DNA from: Halopseudomonas sabulinigri
GTDB lineage: Bacteria; Pseudomonadota; Gammaproteobacteria; Pseudomonadales; Pseudomonadaceae
Direction of reading: 5' to 3'
DNA: 64,000 nucleotides
Assembly (NCBI RefSeq): GCF_900105255.1
Contig: NZ_LT629763.1
Coordinates: forward strand, 1,550,001-1,614,000
A program made the position numbers and the translations under genes. Every line of letters begins with the position of its first letter. The first letter of the stretch is position 1. The notes below the pieces were generated by a model. It made no database searches, was not told the DNA's origin, and saw nothing but the letters and a program-made list of their open reading frames with translations. Of this stretch, positions 48,698 to 58,224 are shown in pieces.

Positions 48698-51160
48698 ATG
48701 AGCTTCCCTCCCTTCCAGCGTCACCGACTGGCGGTCTGCTCCGCTACGCTGCTGCTGACCAGCGCGCTGGGTCTCGCGGCAGGCCCGGCGACCGCAGCCG
48801 ATAGTCCCCAGGTAAAGCACTACCAGATCGCCAGTAGCGCACTGGAAGACGCACTCAACCAATTCGGCCGCGAGGCCGGCATCCTCTTGTAGTACGACCC
48901 CAGCCTGGTTGCAGGGCGGCGAGCGCCGGCACTGCGTGGCGATTTTAGCGTTGCCGAAGGCTTGCAGCACTTGTTGCGCGGCAGCGGCCTGACCTTGGTG
49001 CACCAGGGTGACAACAACTACACCCTGAGCAAAGCGCAAGCGACTGGCGATGCCGACGGTACGGCTATCTTGCCCGCGATGGTCGTATCCGGCGCCGCCG
49101 TCAGCAGCACCACCGAGGGCAGCAACTCCTACACTACCGAGGTTACGAGCTCATCCACCGGACTTGACCTGTCGATACGCGACACACCGCAATCGGTCAC
49201 CGTGGTGACCCGTCAGCGCATGGACGACCAGAACCTGACCTCCATCTCCCAGGTGCTGGATCAGGTTGTCGGTATCGAGGCGAACAGCACCAGCGCGCTG
49301 GGCAGCGACGGCATCAGCTACATGTCACGCGGCTTCTCGGTGGAAAATTATCTGGTCGACGGTGTGCCGCGGCCCACCGGCATCTATGGCTTTACCGAAG
49401 AAACCGCCGACATGATCGCCTACGACCGCATCGAGGTGGTACGCGGCGCCTCCGGCCTGATGTCCGGCATGGGCTCCCCCGCCGCTAGCGTAAACCTGGT
49501 GCGCAAGCGCGCTACCGCCATGCCGCAGGTACAGATCAACCTGCAGGGTGGCGCCTGGGACATGTACCGTGGCGAAGTAGACGTCAGCGGGCCGCTGCTC
49601 GATTCCGGCCGATTGCGCGGCCGGCTGGCAGCGGCCTATCAGGAGAACGACAGCTTCGTCGACCGCGAGCACCATGAGCAGCAGGCGCTTTTTGGTGTGC
49701 TCGAGGCCGATCTGAGCGACAGCACGCTGTTGTCAGCAGGCTTCGAGTATCAGGATTTCAACAACCAGGGCGCCTCGCGCGACGGCCTGCCGCTGTTCTA
49801 TAGCGACGGCAGCTATACCGATCTGTCGCGCTCAACCAACTCCGGCACCGACTGGTCCGACTTTACCCGCGACAGCTTGAACCTCTTTGCCCGCCTGGAG
49901 CATCAGTTGGGCGACCGCTGGCAACTGAGAGTTCAGGCCGAAAACAAGAGCGGCGGCTACGACGAAAGCCTGGGCTACAACTACGCCCGCTGGATCGACA
50001 AGCAAACCGGCGCCGGTGGCACGCTGTATATGACCCGCTGGGCCGCCGACCAGGAGATAACCGCTTTCAACGCCAGCCTGCAAGGTAGCTTCGACTGGCT
50101 GGGCCAGGAGCACCAGCTGTTATTCTCGGCCTTCCACGCCGACTATGCCAATGAGGGCGACAATTACCCAGGCTGGTACAACGGCACCATGCCGGTGTCG
50201 CTGCCCAATTCCTTTGAGTTCTATGAAACCGGCTACTGGCCCAAGCCCGACCTGAGTGCAACGGGCGGCACCTTCGGCTCAGATGTCAAAACCACCGCCT
50301 ACGCCGCGGCCATGCGCCTGAATCCAACCGATCGGGTACACCTGCTGCTCGGCGCCCGCGTCAGTGACTGGCAGCAGGACGACTGGACTAAAACCGCCGC
50401 CGGTGCCAAGACCACCACACCGGTCACCAACGAAAACGGCGTGGTCACCCCCTATGCCGGCCTGGTGCTCGATTTGACCGAGCAGTGGTCCACCTACGCC
50501 AGCTACACCGCCATCTTTGAGCCGCAGAACGAACAGGACATCAGTGGCAAGACGCTCGACCCGCTGGAGGGCAACAACTACGAGCTGGGCCTCAAGGGTG
50601 AGCTGATGGACGGCCGCCTGAATGCCACTCTCTCGGTGTTTCAGCTGCAGCAGGAGAATCTCGCGGTATCACTCGGCCCGGGCTTCGTTACGCCTAACGG
50701 CGCTCAGGCTTACCGCGCCGAGGCTGGTGCCGAGTCCGAAGGCTTCGAGCTGGAGCTTGCCGGTGAGCTGGCTGAGGGCTGGCAGGTGGCTGGCGGCTTT
50801 GCGCGCACCACCACCGAGAACAGCACCGGCGATCACATCAACCGCTACATCCCGGACAATACCTTCAAGCTGTTCACCACCTACGAGTGGGATCAACTGC
50901 TGCAAGGCCTGACAGTTGGCGGCAACCTGCGCTGGCAAGACGAGGCCGTTGCCGAAGACGCCGGCCCCAATGGCGAGGATTTCGTGCAGGACAGCCTGTT
51001 TCTGGTCGACCTGCTGGCCAAATATCGGGTCAACGAGCAGTTGAGTCTGGCGCTCAACCTGAACAACGCCTTCGACAAGACCTACTACAGCGGCATGCAG
51101 TATATCGGCCGCTACGGCGAGCCCCGCAACCTGGTCGCGTCGGCACGCTGGCAGTTCTGA
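48698..51160 (+). pseudogene. TonB-dependent siderophore receptor (FpvA/FecA-like) interrupted by an in-frame TAG
   Basis: One continuous frame would encode 820 residues: a signal peptide (1-34), an N-terminal STN signalling domain, a plug beginning near RDTPQSVTVVTRQRM, and a 22-strand barrel ending in the aromatic ARWQF. Codon 65 (48890-48892) is TAG within GILL-stop-YDPSLVAG, where homologues usually have Ser or Gln. No frameshift is involved, and homology continues directly after it. As written, only a 64-residue peptide is made from the signal-bearing start; the downstream part has no export signal. It is either a recent pseudogene or a sequencing error. Confidence 0.85.
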
Positions 51161-51169
51161 GCCCACGTA

Positions 51170-51200
51170 GGCATTCGCCGCGAGCCTCGCGGCGAATGCC
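51170..51200 (+). terminator. Perfect 14-bp hairpin after the receptor gene
   Basis: GGCATTCGCCGCGA (51170-51183) and TCGCGGCGAATGCC (51187-51200) are exact reverse complements with a 3-base loop, ten bases after the stop. It should be a very stable transcript end, although only short T-runs follow. Confidence 0.65.
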
Positions 51201-51248
51201 TGTTAATACGGGGCATATCAACTACGACCAAGGTACACCGGGTTTTAC

Positions 51249-51277
51249 TTGGTATCCCTGCGCGATACGCCTATAAT
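51249..51277 (+). promoter_or_regulatory. Sigma-70 promoter of ppa
   Basis: TTGGTA (51249-51254), a 17-bp spacer and a perfect TATAAT (51272-51277) place the transcription start near 51284, about 32 bases before the ppa ATG. Confidence 0.65.
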
Positions 51278-51315
51278 GCCGCCCAGTTTTCAACTATGGC
51301 CGATTCAGGTACCCC

Positions 51316-51843
51316 ATGAGCTACGACCAGATCCCCGCAGGCAAAGACGTTCCCAACGACATTTATGTCGCCATTGAAATTCCAGCCAACCACGCGCCGA
51401 TCAAGTACGAGATCGACAAAGACAGCAGCGCGCTGTTCGTTGACCGCTTCATGGCTACCCCCATGTTCTACCCGGCCAACTATGGCTACATTCCCAACAC
51501 CCTGGCCGACGACGGTGACCCGCTCGACGTGCTGGTTGTGACGCCGCATCCGGTCGCCCCTGGCGCCGTGATCCGTGCTCGTCCGGTTGGCGTACTGCAC
51601 ATGACTGATGATGGTGGCGGAGATGCCAAGCTGATCGCCGTACCCCACGACAAACTGAGCGTGCTGTACCACGACATCAAGGAATACACCGACCTGCCTG
51701 AGCTGCTGATCCAGCAGATCCAGCACTTCTTCGAGAACTACAAGGATCTGGAAGCCGGCAAGTGGGTCAAGATCGACCGTTGGGGCAACGCTGACGAAGC
51801 CCGCGCGGAAATTGTTAAGGCTGTAAACGCTTACCAAAAATAA
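51316..51843 (+). CDS. ppa: Inorganic pyrophosphatase (family I)
   Basis: The 175-residue enzyme hydrolyses PPi and drives biosynthetic reactions. It has [35 protein letters not shown] with the metal-binding Asp residues, and [15 protein letters not shown]. It is monocistronic, with its own promoter and terminator. It coexists in this genome with a predicted PPi-consuming phosphofructokinase, so both enzymes would draw on the same PPi pool. Confidence 0.97.
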   Translation: MSYDQIPAGKDVPNDIYVAIEIPANHAPIKYEIDKDSSALFVDRFMATPMFYPANYGYIPNTLADDGDPLDVLVVTPHPVAPGAVIRARPVGVLHMTDDGGGDAKLIAVPHDKLSVLYHDIKEYTDLPELLIQQIQHFFENYKDLEAGKWVKIDRWGNADEARAEIVKAVNAYQK

Positions 51844-51859
51844 GCGTTTCGCCCCGTTG

Positions 51860-51887
51860 AAAAGCCGGCCACAAGCTGGCTTTTTTT
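51860..51887 (+). terminator. Rho-independent terminator after ppa
   Basis: AAAGCCGGC pairs with GCTGGCTTT (one G-U in RNA) around CACAA and runs into seven T. Confidence 0.88.
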
Positions 51888-51935
51888 ATGTCTGTCGGTC
51901 AGCCTGAGGCTAGCCACCCGCCACCGGAAACTCGT

Positions 51936-52724
51936 ATGACCGACCGCTACTTTGACCACCTGGGCGCACGCTTTGCCCAGCGTATCTACGACAGCCCCAA
52001 GGGTGCCATCCGTCTGGCGGTGCTGCAGCGCGACCTGCAGCAGTGGCTGCCGGCGCTAAGCGCATCAGCCACGCCACTGCGCATTCTGGACATAGGCGCC
52101 GGGCTGGGTCAGATCAGCACCTGGCTGGCCGGACTCGGCCACCAGCTAACCGTAGCCGAACCCGCCGAGGCCATGCTGGATATCGCCCGCCAGCGCATCG
52201 AGGAAAGCGCTCCGGCGCTGCCGGTGCACTTCCTGCAGGCGCCACTGCAGGAACTCGCCGCCCGTGGCGAGCAATATGACCTGGTGGTCTGCCATGCCGT
52301 CCTTGAGTGGCTGGCCGACCCGGCCACGGCCCTGCAGCAACTGGCGTCACTGGTACAGCCCGGCGGCGCGCTGTCACTGGCGTTCTACAACCGCGACGCG
52401 CTGATCTACAAGAATCTGGTCAAGGGGCAGTTCAAAAAGCTGCGCAAAAAGCCGCTATCCGGGCAAGGCAAGAGCGGTCTGACACCGCAACAGCCGCTGG
52501 ACCCGCAAGAGGTACTACAGTGGAGCATCGCCGCCGGACTGGACTGCCGCGCCACCAGCGGTGTGCGCGTGTTCTACGATTACATGCCCGAACCCTTCTG
52601 CAGCAACAGCAGCCTGGATGACCTGATCGAGTATGAACTGCGCTACAGCCAGCACCCGGCCTATCAGCATCTGGGGCGGTATCTGCATTGGTGGCTGACG
52701 CCAGCGATGAGTGGGCAACTCTGA
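51936..52724 (+). CDS. cmoM: tRNA 5-carboxymethoxyuridine methyltransferase CmoM
   Basis: The 262-residue SAM-dependent enzyme methylates cmo5U34 to mcmo5U34. DRYFDHLGARFAQRIYDSPKG at the N-terminus, the SAM motif ILDIGAGLGQIS, CHAVLEWLADP, LSLAFYNRDAL and GVRVFYDYM align with E. coli CmoM from memory. The ATG at 51936 gives MTDRYFDHLG; an upstream start would run back into the ppa terminator. It is convergent with the MATE gene, with 1 bp between. Confidence 0.9.
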   Translation: MTDRYFDHLGARFAQRIYDSPKGAIRLAVLQRDLQQWLPALSASATPLRILDIGAGLGQISTWLAGLGHQLTVAEPAEAMLDIARQRIEESAPALPVHFLQAPLQELAARGEQYDLVVCHAVLEWLADPATALQQLASLVQPGGALSLAFYNRDALIYKNLVKGQFKKLRKKPLSGQGKSGLTPQQPLDPQEVLQWSIAAGLDCRATSGVRVFYDYMPEPFCSNSSLDDLIEYELRYSQHPAYQHLGRYLHWWLTPAMSGQL

Positions 52725-52725
52725 A

Positions 52726-54078
52726 TCAGCGGCGCGCCATCCAGCGGTCGGCACGCCATAGATGCACAAACCAGCCGCCCAGCAGTAGCGAGCGCAGCAG
52801 CATGAAGCACAGAAACCCCAACCACACACCCTGATTGCCCAAGCCCTGCAGGCTCCAGGCCAGCGGCAGGTATAACAGCAGCGCGGCCAGCATGGCATTA
52901 CGCATCGCGCGGGCGCGGGAGGCGCCGATGAATAGGCCGTCAAGCAGATAGCTCCAGACTGCAGCCAGCGGCATCACTGCCATCCAGGGCAGATAGGTGC
53001 CGGCCTGCTGGCGCACTTGGGGCAGATCGGTCAGCAGGGCAATAATCGTGTTGCCGCCCAGCAGAAATACCAGTACGAAACCGCAACTCAGCAGTAGTGA
53101 CCACAGCGTGGATACCACCAGCACCTTGCGCAGGGCCGGTTTGTCCTGCCGCCCCAGTGCATGCCCACCCAGCGCCTCAAGCGCATGCGCCAAGCCATCC
53201 AGCCCGTGCGAGGTAAGCAACAGGAAGTTGAGCAGTACCGCATTGGCCGCCACCACCTCGTCACCCAGACGCGCGCCCTGCACGACCAGCAGGTAAAACA
53301 CCGACTCCAGCGCCAGGGTGCGAATCAGAATATCGCGATTCACCCGAATTAACGGCGCCGCGCCGCGCAGCAACAGGGCGCGCAGCCAGTCGGTCTGCCC
53401 CGTGTAACGGCGCAATATCGGCTGCAACAGCGCCAACCCCAGCAGCAGGCCCAGATAATCGCTGATCACCGTGGCCCAAGCTGCGCCCGCCACGCCCCAT
53501 TCCAACGCCACTACCAGCAGCAGATCCAAAGCCACATTACAAAGATTGACCGCCAGCAGCAGCACGAAAGGCGCACGGCTGTTCTGCGCACCGATAAACC
53601 AGCCAATCAACACGAAATTGGCCAAGGCCGCAGGCAGACTGTAGAGGCGAATACCAACGTACAGACGCGCCTGATCCAGCAGCGCCTGGCTGCTGTCCAG
53701 CAGATGCAGGCCCAGATTCAACAAAGGGGTTTGGAATAACCAGACCAGCAACGAGATCAGCAGCGCCAGCCATAGCGGCTGCAGCAGTACTCGGCGCAGC
53801 GCAGCGCCGTCTTCGGCACCGCAGGCCTGAGCGGCAAAGCCGGTCGTGCCCATGCGCAGGAAACCGGCTGCCCAGAGAATGAAAGTGAAGAGCGTACTGC
53901 CCACCGCCACGCCACCGAGAAAGTGAGCGCCATCCAGATGACCGATCACCGCCGTATCGACCAGCCCCACCAGCGGCACGCTGATGTTGGACAGAATCAT
54001 CGGCAGTGCGATCGCCCACACCCGCTTGTGGGTCGGCGGGTCGCGCCACAGCTGCAGCAGTTCACTGCCCGCAGCCAC
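52726..54078 (-). CDS. MATE family exporter (DinF-like)
   Basis: The 450-residue protein has 12 predicted helices. The N-terminal LPMILSNISVPLVGLVDTAVIGHLDG and FLRMGTTGFAAQACGA are characteristic of the DinF branch of MATE Na+/H+-coupled drug exporters. The GTG start at 54078 lies three bases after the yciH stop, so it probably belongs to the leftward DUF2333-Nudix-yciH operon. Substrates are not predictable. Confidence 0.9.
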   Translation of the reverse strand: MAAGSELLQLWRDPPTHKRVWAIALPMILSNISVPLVGLVDTAVIGHLDGAHFLGGVAVGSTLFTFILWAAGFLRMGTTGFAAQACGAEDGAALRRVLLQPLWLALLISLLVWLFQTPLLNLGLHLLDSSQALLDQARLYVGIRLYSLPAALANFVLIGWFIGAQNSRAPFVLLLAVNLCNVALDLLLVVALEWGVAGAAWATVISDYLGLLLGLALLQPILRRYTGQTDWLRALLLRGAAPLIRVNRDILIRTLALESVFYLLVVQGARLGDEVVAANAVLLNFLLLTSHGLDGLAHALEALGGHALGRQDKPALRKVLVVSTLWSLLLSCGFVLVFLLGGNTIIALLTDLPQVRQQAGTYLPWMAVMPLAAVWSYLLDGLFIGASRARAMRNAMLAALLLYLPLAWSLQGLGNQGVWLGFLCFMLLRSLLLGGWFVHLWRADRWMARR

Positions 54079-54081
54079 CGC

Positions 54082-54450
54082 CTAGCCGCCGGAACGCTTG
54101 GTCTTGTAACCCTCGGCGGTCAGCAACTCGCAGAGCAACTCGGCCTTGTCGCCCTGGATCTCGATAACGCCATCCTTGACCGAGCCGCCGCAACCACAGC
54201 GGTTCTTCAAGCGCTTGGCCAAGGCTTTCAGTTCCTCGGCGCCCAGCAGCACGCCGCTCACACTGGTAACAGTCTTGCCGCCACGCCCTTTGATTTCACG
54301 GCGTACCCGCACAATGCCGTCGCCTTCGGGCAGCGCCTGCTCAGCGCAGCGACACTGCGCCACCGGCTGGCTGCAATCGGGGCACATACGCCCACTGTCG
54401 GTTGAATAAACCAGGCCACCCAGGGCCTCGAGACCGTTTTTCTTTGCCAT
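54082..54450 (-). CDS. SUI1/eIF1-like translation factor YciH
   Basis: The 122-residue protein has an N-terminal zinc-ribbon-like CxxCxxxxxxCxC pattern (CPDCSQPVAQCRC) and a SUI1 domain (REIKGRGGKTVTSVSGV, KRLKNRCGCGGSVKDGVIEIQGD). E. coli YciH affects initiation fidelity and stress-time translation. It lies between the Nudix gene and the MATE gene with gaps of 3 bp on each side. Confidence 0.93.
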   Translation of the reverse strand: MAKKNGLEALGGLVYSTDSGRMCPDCSQPVAQCRCAEQALPEGDGIVRVRREIKGRGGKTVTSVSGVLLGAEELKALAKRLKNRCGCGGSVKDGVIEIQGDKAELLCELLTAEGYKTKRSGG

Positions 54451-54453
54451 GCC

Positions 54454-54990
54454 CTATTCCACATCCAGCTGTTGCAACAGGCGCTGCAGAGCGTCCTGCG
54501 AATCCGGGGCGTACTGCTCGCCCGGGCGCTGCCAGTCACTGCGTGGATCGACCCAGCGCACTGCCTGCACCTCCTCGGGCTGCAGTTGCAGCGGACCGTC
54601 CCAGCAGCAGCTGAATACCGCTGCCCAGAGACGACTCTCTTCGGATTCAAAGTAGAAGCGCAGATGCTCGGTGAGCGTCACGCCTGCGACCCCCAGCTCT
54701 TCCGCCAGCTCGCGTTCCGCGCCCTGCTGATAGCTTTCGCCCGCTGCCACCACCCCACCGGCAGCCGCATCCCAGAATCCGGGGTAAAGGCGCTTGTGGT
54801 CGGTACGCTGATGCAGGCACAGCTCGCCACGGGAGTTGAAAACAAAGATGAAGGTGCAGCGGGTAATCAACCCGTCTACCTGCGCCTGGCCGCGCGGCAC
54901 TATGCCAAGCGGCTGGTCCTGTTCATCCACATGAATGACCTGTTCAGCTGCAGACGCTGCCAGGTATGCCTCGATTGCCGTTTTATCCAC
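54454..54990 (-). CDS. Nudix hydrolase (YfcD-like)
   Basis: The 178-residue protein has a complete Nudix box from GGVVAAGESYQQGAEREL through AEELGV (Gx5Ex7REUxEExGU), preceded by FVFNSRGELCLHQRT and LYPGFWDAAAGG. The IPP-isomerase-like context resembles E. coli YfcD. The substrate is unknown. It is tightly packed between DUF2333 and yciH. Confidence 0.92.
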   Translation of the reverse strand: MDKTAIEAYLAASAAEQVIHVDEQDQPLGIVPRGQAQVDGLITRCTFIFVFNSRGELCLHQRTDHKRLYPGFWDAAAGGVVAAGESYQQGAERELAEELGVAGVTLTEHLRFYFESEESRLWAAVFSCCWDGPLQLQPEEVQAVRWVDPRSDWQRPGEQYAPDSQDALQRLLQQLDVE

Positions 54991-54993
54991 TGC

Positions 54994-55959
54994 CTAGCCC
55001 TGTTCAAGCAACCGACGCAGGTCGATCATCGCCGCATTGGCACGAGACAGGTAGTTGGCCATCACCAGCGAGTGGTTGGCGAGCATGCCGAAGCCACTGC
55101 CATTGAGCACCATAGGGCTCCACAGGGTTTCCTGGGTCGCCTCCAGATCCCGGATGATCTGCTGCAGGCTGACCAGGGCATTTTTCTTCACCAGTACATC
55201 GTGGAAGTCATGCTCGATCGCACGCAGCAGATGCACCAGTGCCCAGGAGGTGCCCCGCGCTTCATAGAAGATGTCGTCGATTTCCAGCCAGGGCGTAGTG
55301 GTGCCCAGCTTGCCGCCTTCGATCAAGGGCGCGCGGCCCACACTGGCGGAGAGTCGCTGCGACAGCGAACCCAGCCGCGTGCTCACATCGCCCACCCAGC
55401 TGGCCAGATTGTCGGCGCGGGCATAGAAGTAGGCATCGCCGCGCTGCAGCCGAGTGATGTACTGGTCGAGCTGCTGCATACCGTGCTGGTACTCGCTTTC
55501 ACTCGAGGGGAACATCCAGCGGTTGTTATTGGTACTGAACAGCGGCTCGGCCTTGGCCAGGTTGGCATCTTCCTTCGACTGCGACTGCGAGCGCGCCATG
55601 TCACGGCGCAGCGCTCGACTCATGTCGCGCACCTGCACCAGGGCACCAAATTCCCAGTTGGGCATATTGTCGAGCCACAAACCGGGCGGCGCCACGTCGT
55701 TACTCAGGTAGCCACCCGGCTTGCTGAGCAATTCGCCCATCAACGAGTGCAGCGTACGCGCGGTGTATTCGCCGGACACCATCGGCCTGTCGTCGGCGCG
55801 CACCACCAGCGGCGAGAGATCAGGCTCACGACTCCAGTACCAACCCACCACCAGACAAATCAGCAGGTATACCAGCACCACACCCAAGGCGATTCTGCCC
55901 ACCGTGGAGCCATCCAGGCTGCTGTCGCCAGCCGCATCTGTGCGCTTTCCGAATCTCAT
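54994..55959 (-). CDS. DUF2333 family membrane-anchored protein
   Basis: The 321-residue protein has one N-terminal helix (about 21-42) and a large periplasmic domain. [32 protein letters not shown] and [19 protein letters not shown] are DUF2333 signatures. Function is unknown. It heads a leftward operon (DUF2333, Nudix, yciH, MATE) and is divergent from the chemoreceptor gene. Confidence 0.9.
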   Translation of the reverse strand: MRFGKRTDAAGDSSLDGSTVGRIALGVVLVYLLICLVVGWYWSREPDLSPLVVRADDRPMVSGEYTARTLHSLMGELLSKPGGYLSNDVAPPGLWLDNMPNWEFGALVQVRDMSRALRRDMARSQSQSKEDANLAKAEPLFSTNNNRWMFPSSESEYQHGMQQLDQYITRLQRGDAYFYARADNLASWVGDVSTRLGSLSQRLSASVGRAPLIEGGKLGTTTPWLEIDDIFYEARGTSWALVHLLRAIEHDFHDVLVKKNALVSLQQIIRDLEATQETLWSPMVLNGSGFGMLANHSLVMANYLSRANAAMIDLRRLLEQG

Positions 55960-56135
55960 CTCTGCACTCCCGTTTCAGTTCGTTGCTCAGCATATCACGG
56001 GGCACCCCGCTCCACGCCAACCCGAGCCCACGCCAGACAAGGCACATGGCCATCTTTCATCAAGCTGTAACACAACTGACATTATGCTGGCGCCATCGTT
56101 CTAACACTCCCACCTCCAGCTCCAGCGGGTTTGCA

Positions 56136-58103
56136 ATGCGCCTGAAAACACTTACCCTGTTCAATACCAGCCTGCTGGTCGCGGTCGGCATCGCGCTCGG
56201 CGCCAGCCTGTGGTGGTCACAACATGCATTAAAGACGCCTTATGCGTTGATGGACACCTACCTGAATATAGTTGCTCAGGTACAAAGCCTGCAGCGCGAC
56301 ACTGAAGCCTACCGTTTGAGTGGCGACGCCCTGCGCCATCAGCAGGCGCAGAACACCGCCGCCGAACTGGCCGATAACCTGCAGCGCCTGCCCGCCGACA
56401 TTCGCCAGCCACTTGAACAACCTCTCGCGGATTTCACCGAGTTCGTCAGCGGTGATCTGCTGGCCATCGGCAAGCTGGCCGGCGACCCGCAGGCCCTGCT
56501 GGTACAGGCCGAGCGCGAACTGATGGCCGAACTGCACAACCTGACCGAGTACGCCAATGCCAGCGCCGAGCAAGGCAACCGCAGCGCACTGCAATACATA
56601 GTGCGGCTCGACAGCCTGCAGCAGGACTTGCTGCGCATCAGCCTGGCGCGCGCGCGGCTCTTCAATCAGAACGACCCGGCGTTGATGGACAATCTAAAGC
56701 GCCTAATCAGCACCGCCCAGCAGGACGCCGAGACCTTGCAGCAACTCCCCTTGCTTGGTGTGGTAAGCGAAACCGACAGCAGCGAAGACCCTTTCGCCGC
56801 GCTATTAGGCGTGGGAGGTAGCGAGGAAACCACCGAGTCCGATCCGGGCGAAGATTACAAGCGCGCCCTGCAATCACTGCTGTCGCGCTACCCGGCGGAG
56901 CTGCAGCGCACTGGCGAGCTGATTGCCGAGCGCGCCCGCTTGCAAGGTATTACCGTAGAGCGTACCAACGACCTGCAGCAAGGAGCCGATCTGATTCGGC
57001 CGGCTCTGACCGCGGAGCGTGACAACATTACCCACCAGGTGCGCAACGTGCAGCTGGCGATCATTGCCCTGATCATTCTGATCGCTCTGCTGATCGACCG
57101 CATTCAGCGCTCGATTGCCAACGCCATCAGCCATTTCGCCCCCACGCTCAGCACCTACGCCAGCGGCGACTTCCGTAGCGCGGTACGCACTCACAGCAAC
57201 ACCCGCGAGCTGGTGCAACTGGAACAGTCGGCCAATCAGCTACGCAACTACCTGATCGAGCTGGTCGCCACCATCAACCAGCAGGCCGAGGCACTCAGCG
57301 GTACCAGTCAGCAGCTGGAGCAGCTCTCGGCAGATACCCACGACCGCGCCGCGCAGCAGCAACGTGATACCCAGGCAATCAATCAGGACATTGGCGGCAT
57401 GGAGGAAGCGGTGCGTCTGGTAGCCACCAGCGCCGGCGAGAGCGCTGAACTGGCGCGCTCGGCCAACCGCGAAGTGCGCGACGGTCAGCAGGTCATCGGC
57501 GGCACCATAGCGCAGATGCAACAGTTGGTTAGCGAGGTTGAGACCACCGCGCGCACCATCGATCGCATGGTCAGTGAGTCCGACACCATCGGTGGCGTGC
57601 TGCAGGTCATCCAGGGCATCGCCGAACAAACCAACCTGCTGGCCCTGAATGCCGCCATTGAAGCAGCGCGCGCCGGCGAGGCTGGACGCGGCTTTGCCGT
57701 GGTGGCCGACGAGGTAAGACAACTGGCACAGCGCACCGCTGGCTCGACGCAGGAAATCCGGCGCCTGATCGAGAGCCTGCAACAGGTTGCGCGGCAATCG
57801 GCCGAGCAAATGAACGAACAAGTTCAGCACGCACAGCACACTGCCGAACAGGGCCAGCGCGCGGACGCTGCCTTGAGCGGCATTGTCAGCGCCATCGTGC
57901 GTATCACCGAGCTGGCAGAACATATCGCCAGCCACACCGATACCCAGTCTGGCCAGGTACGCACCATTCGCGAGAACAGCCAGCAGATTCATCAGCTGAC
58001 CGAGGAGAACCTGGGTATGGTTGCGCAAACCCGGGCGCACACGCAGCAGATCAGCCAGCGCAGCGGCGACCTGCTCTCGGCCGTCTCTGCCTTCAAGGTC
58101 TGA
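56136..58103 (+). CDS. Methyl-accepting chemotaxis protein, CtpL-like
   Basis: The 655-residue chemoreceptor has an N-terminal helix (7-29), a long helical periplasmic domain (about 30-305) and a second helix (about 307-327). The cytoplasmic signalling domain has its hairpin tip [19 protein letters not shown]. Position next to dsbD and the MRLKTLTL start suggest the P. aeruginosa phosphate chemoreceptor CtpL. The periplasmic domain carries an acidic, low-complexity insert (about residues 208-240). No C-terminal methylation-enzyme tether is visible. The ligand is inferred only from synteny. Confidence 0.88.
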   Translation: MRLKTLTLFNTSLLVAVGIALGASLWWSQHALKTPYALMDTYLNIVAQVQSLQRDTEAYRLSGDALRHQQAQNTAAELADNLQRLPADIRQPLEQPLADFTEFVSGDLLAIGKLAGDPQALLVQAERELMAELHNLTEYANASAEQGNRSALQYIVRLDSLQQDLLRISLARARLFNQNDPALMDNLKRLISTAQQDAETLQQLPLLGVVSETDSSEDPFAALLGVGGSEETTESDPGEDYKRALQSLLSRYPAELQRTGELIAERARLQGITVERTNDLQQGADLIRPALTAERDNITHQVRNVQLAIIALIILIALLIDRIQRSIANAISHFAPTLSTYASGDFRSAVRTHSNTRELVQLEQSANQLRNYLIELVATINQQAEALSGTSQQLEQLSADTHDRAAQQQRDTQAINQDIGGMEEAVRLVATSAGESAELARSANREVRDGQQVIGGTIAQMQQLVSEVETTARTIDRMVSESDTIGGVLQVIQGIAEQTNLLALNAAIEAARAGEAGRGFAVVADEVRQLAQRTAGSTQEIRRLIESLQQVARQSAEQMNEQVQHAQHTAEQGQRADAALSGIVSAIVRITELAEHIASHTDTQSGQVRTIRENSQQIHQLTEENLGMVAQTRAHTQQISQRSGDLLSAVSAFKV

Positions 58104-58124
58104 ATCTCCAACCGGCCAGTGGAA

Positions 58125-58137
58125 GGATTCAGCAACG
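58125..58137. repeat. 13-bp repeat GGATTCAGCAACG, copy 1
   Basis: The same 13 bases occur at 60138-60150 before aroQ. Here it lies between the chemoreceptor stop and dsbD. Role unknown. Confidence 0.4.
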
Positions 58138-58141
58138 ATTG

Positions 58142-58160
58142 CCGGGGCGCTGCGCCCCGG
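58142..58160 (+). terminator. GC-rich hairpin between the chemoreceptor gene and dsbD
   Basis: CCGGGGCG (58142-58149) and CGCCCCGG (58153-58160) form a perfect stem with a 3-base loop; CTCTTT follows shortly. It is a likely partial terminator of the chemoreceptor transcript. Confidence 0.5.
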
Positions 58161-58224
58161 ACGGCTCTTTCGCCCAACCCGACCAGCCTTTATGATGGCT
58201 ATCCCTCAACTGGCCGGGTGTGCA

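Noticed and set aside
48962-51160. A separate shorter receptor gene starting at an internal TTG
   Set aside because: The TTG lies inside the STN domain with no ribosome-binding site, and such a product would lack an export signal; one interrupted gene explains the data better.
54472-56070. 532-codon rightward frame opposite the Nudix and DUF2333 genes
   Set aside because: It runs antisense through two recognisable genes and their junctions, with no homology or start context.
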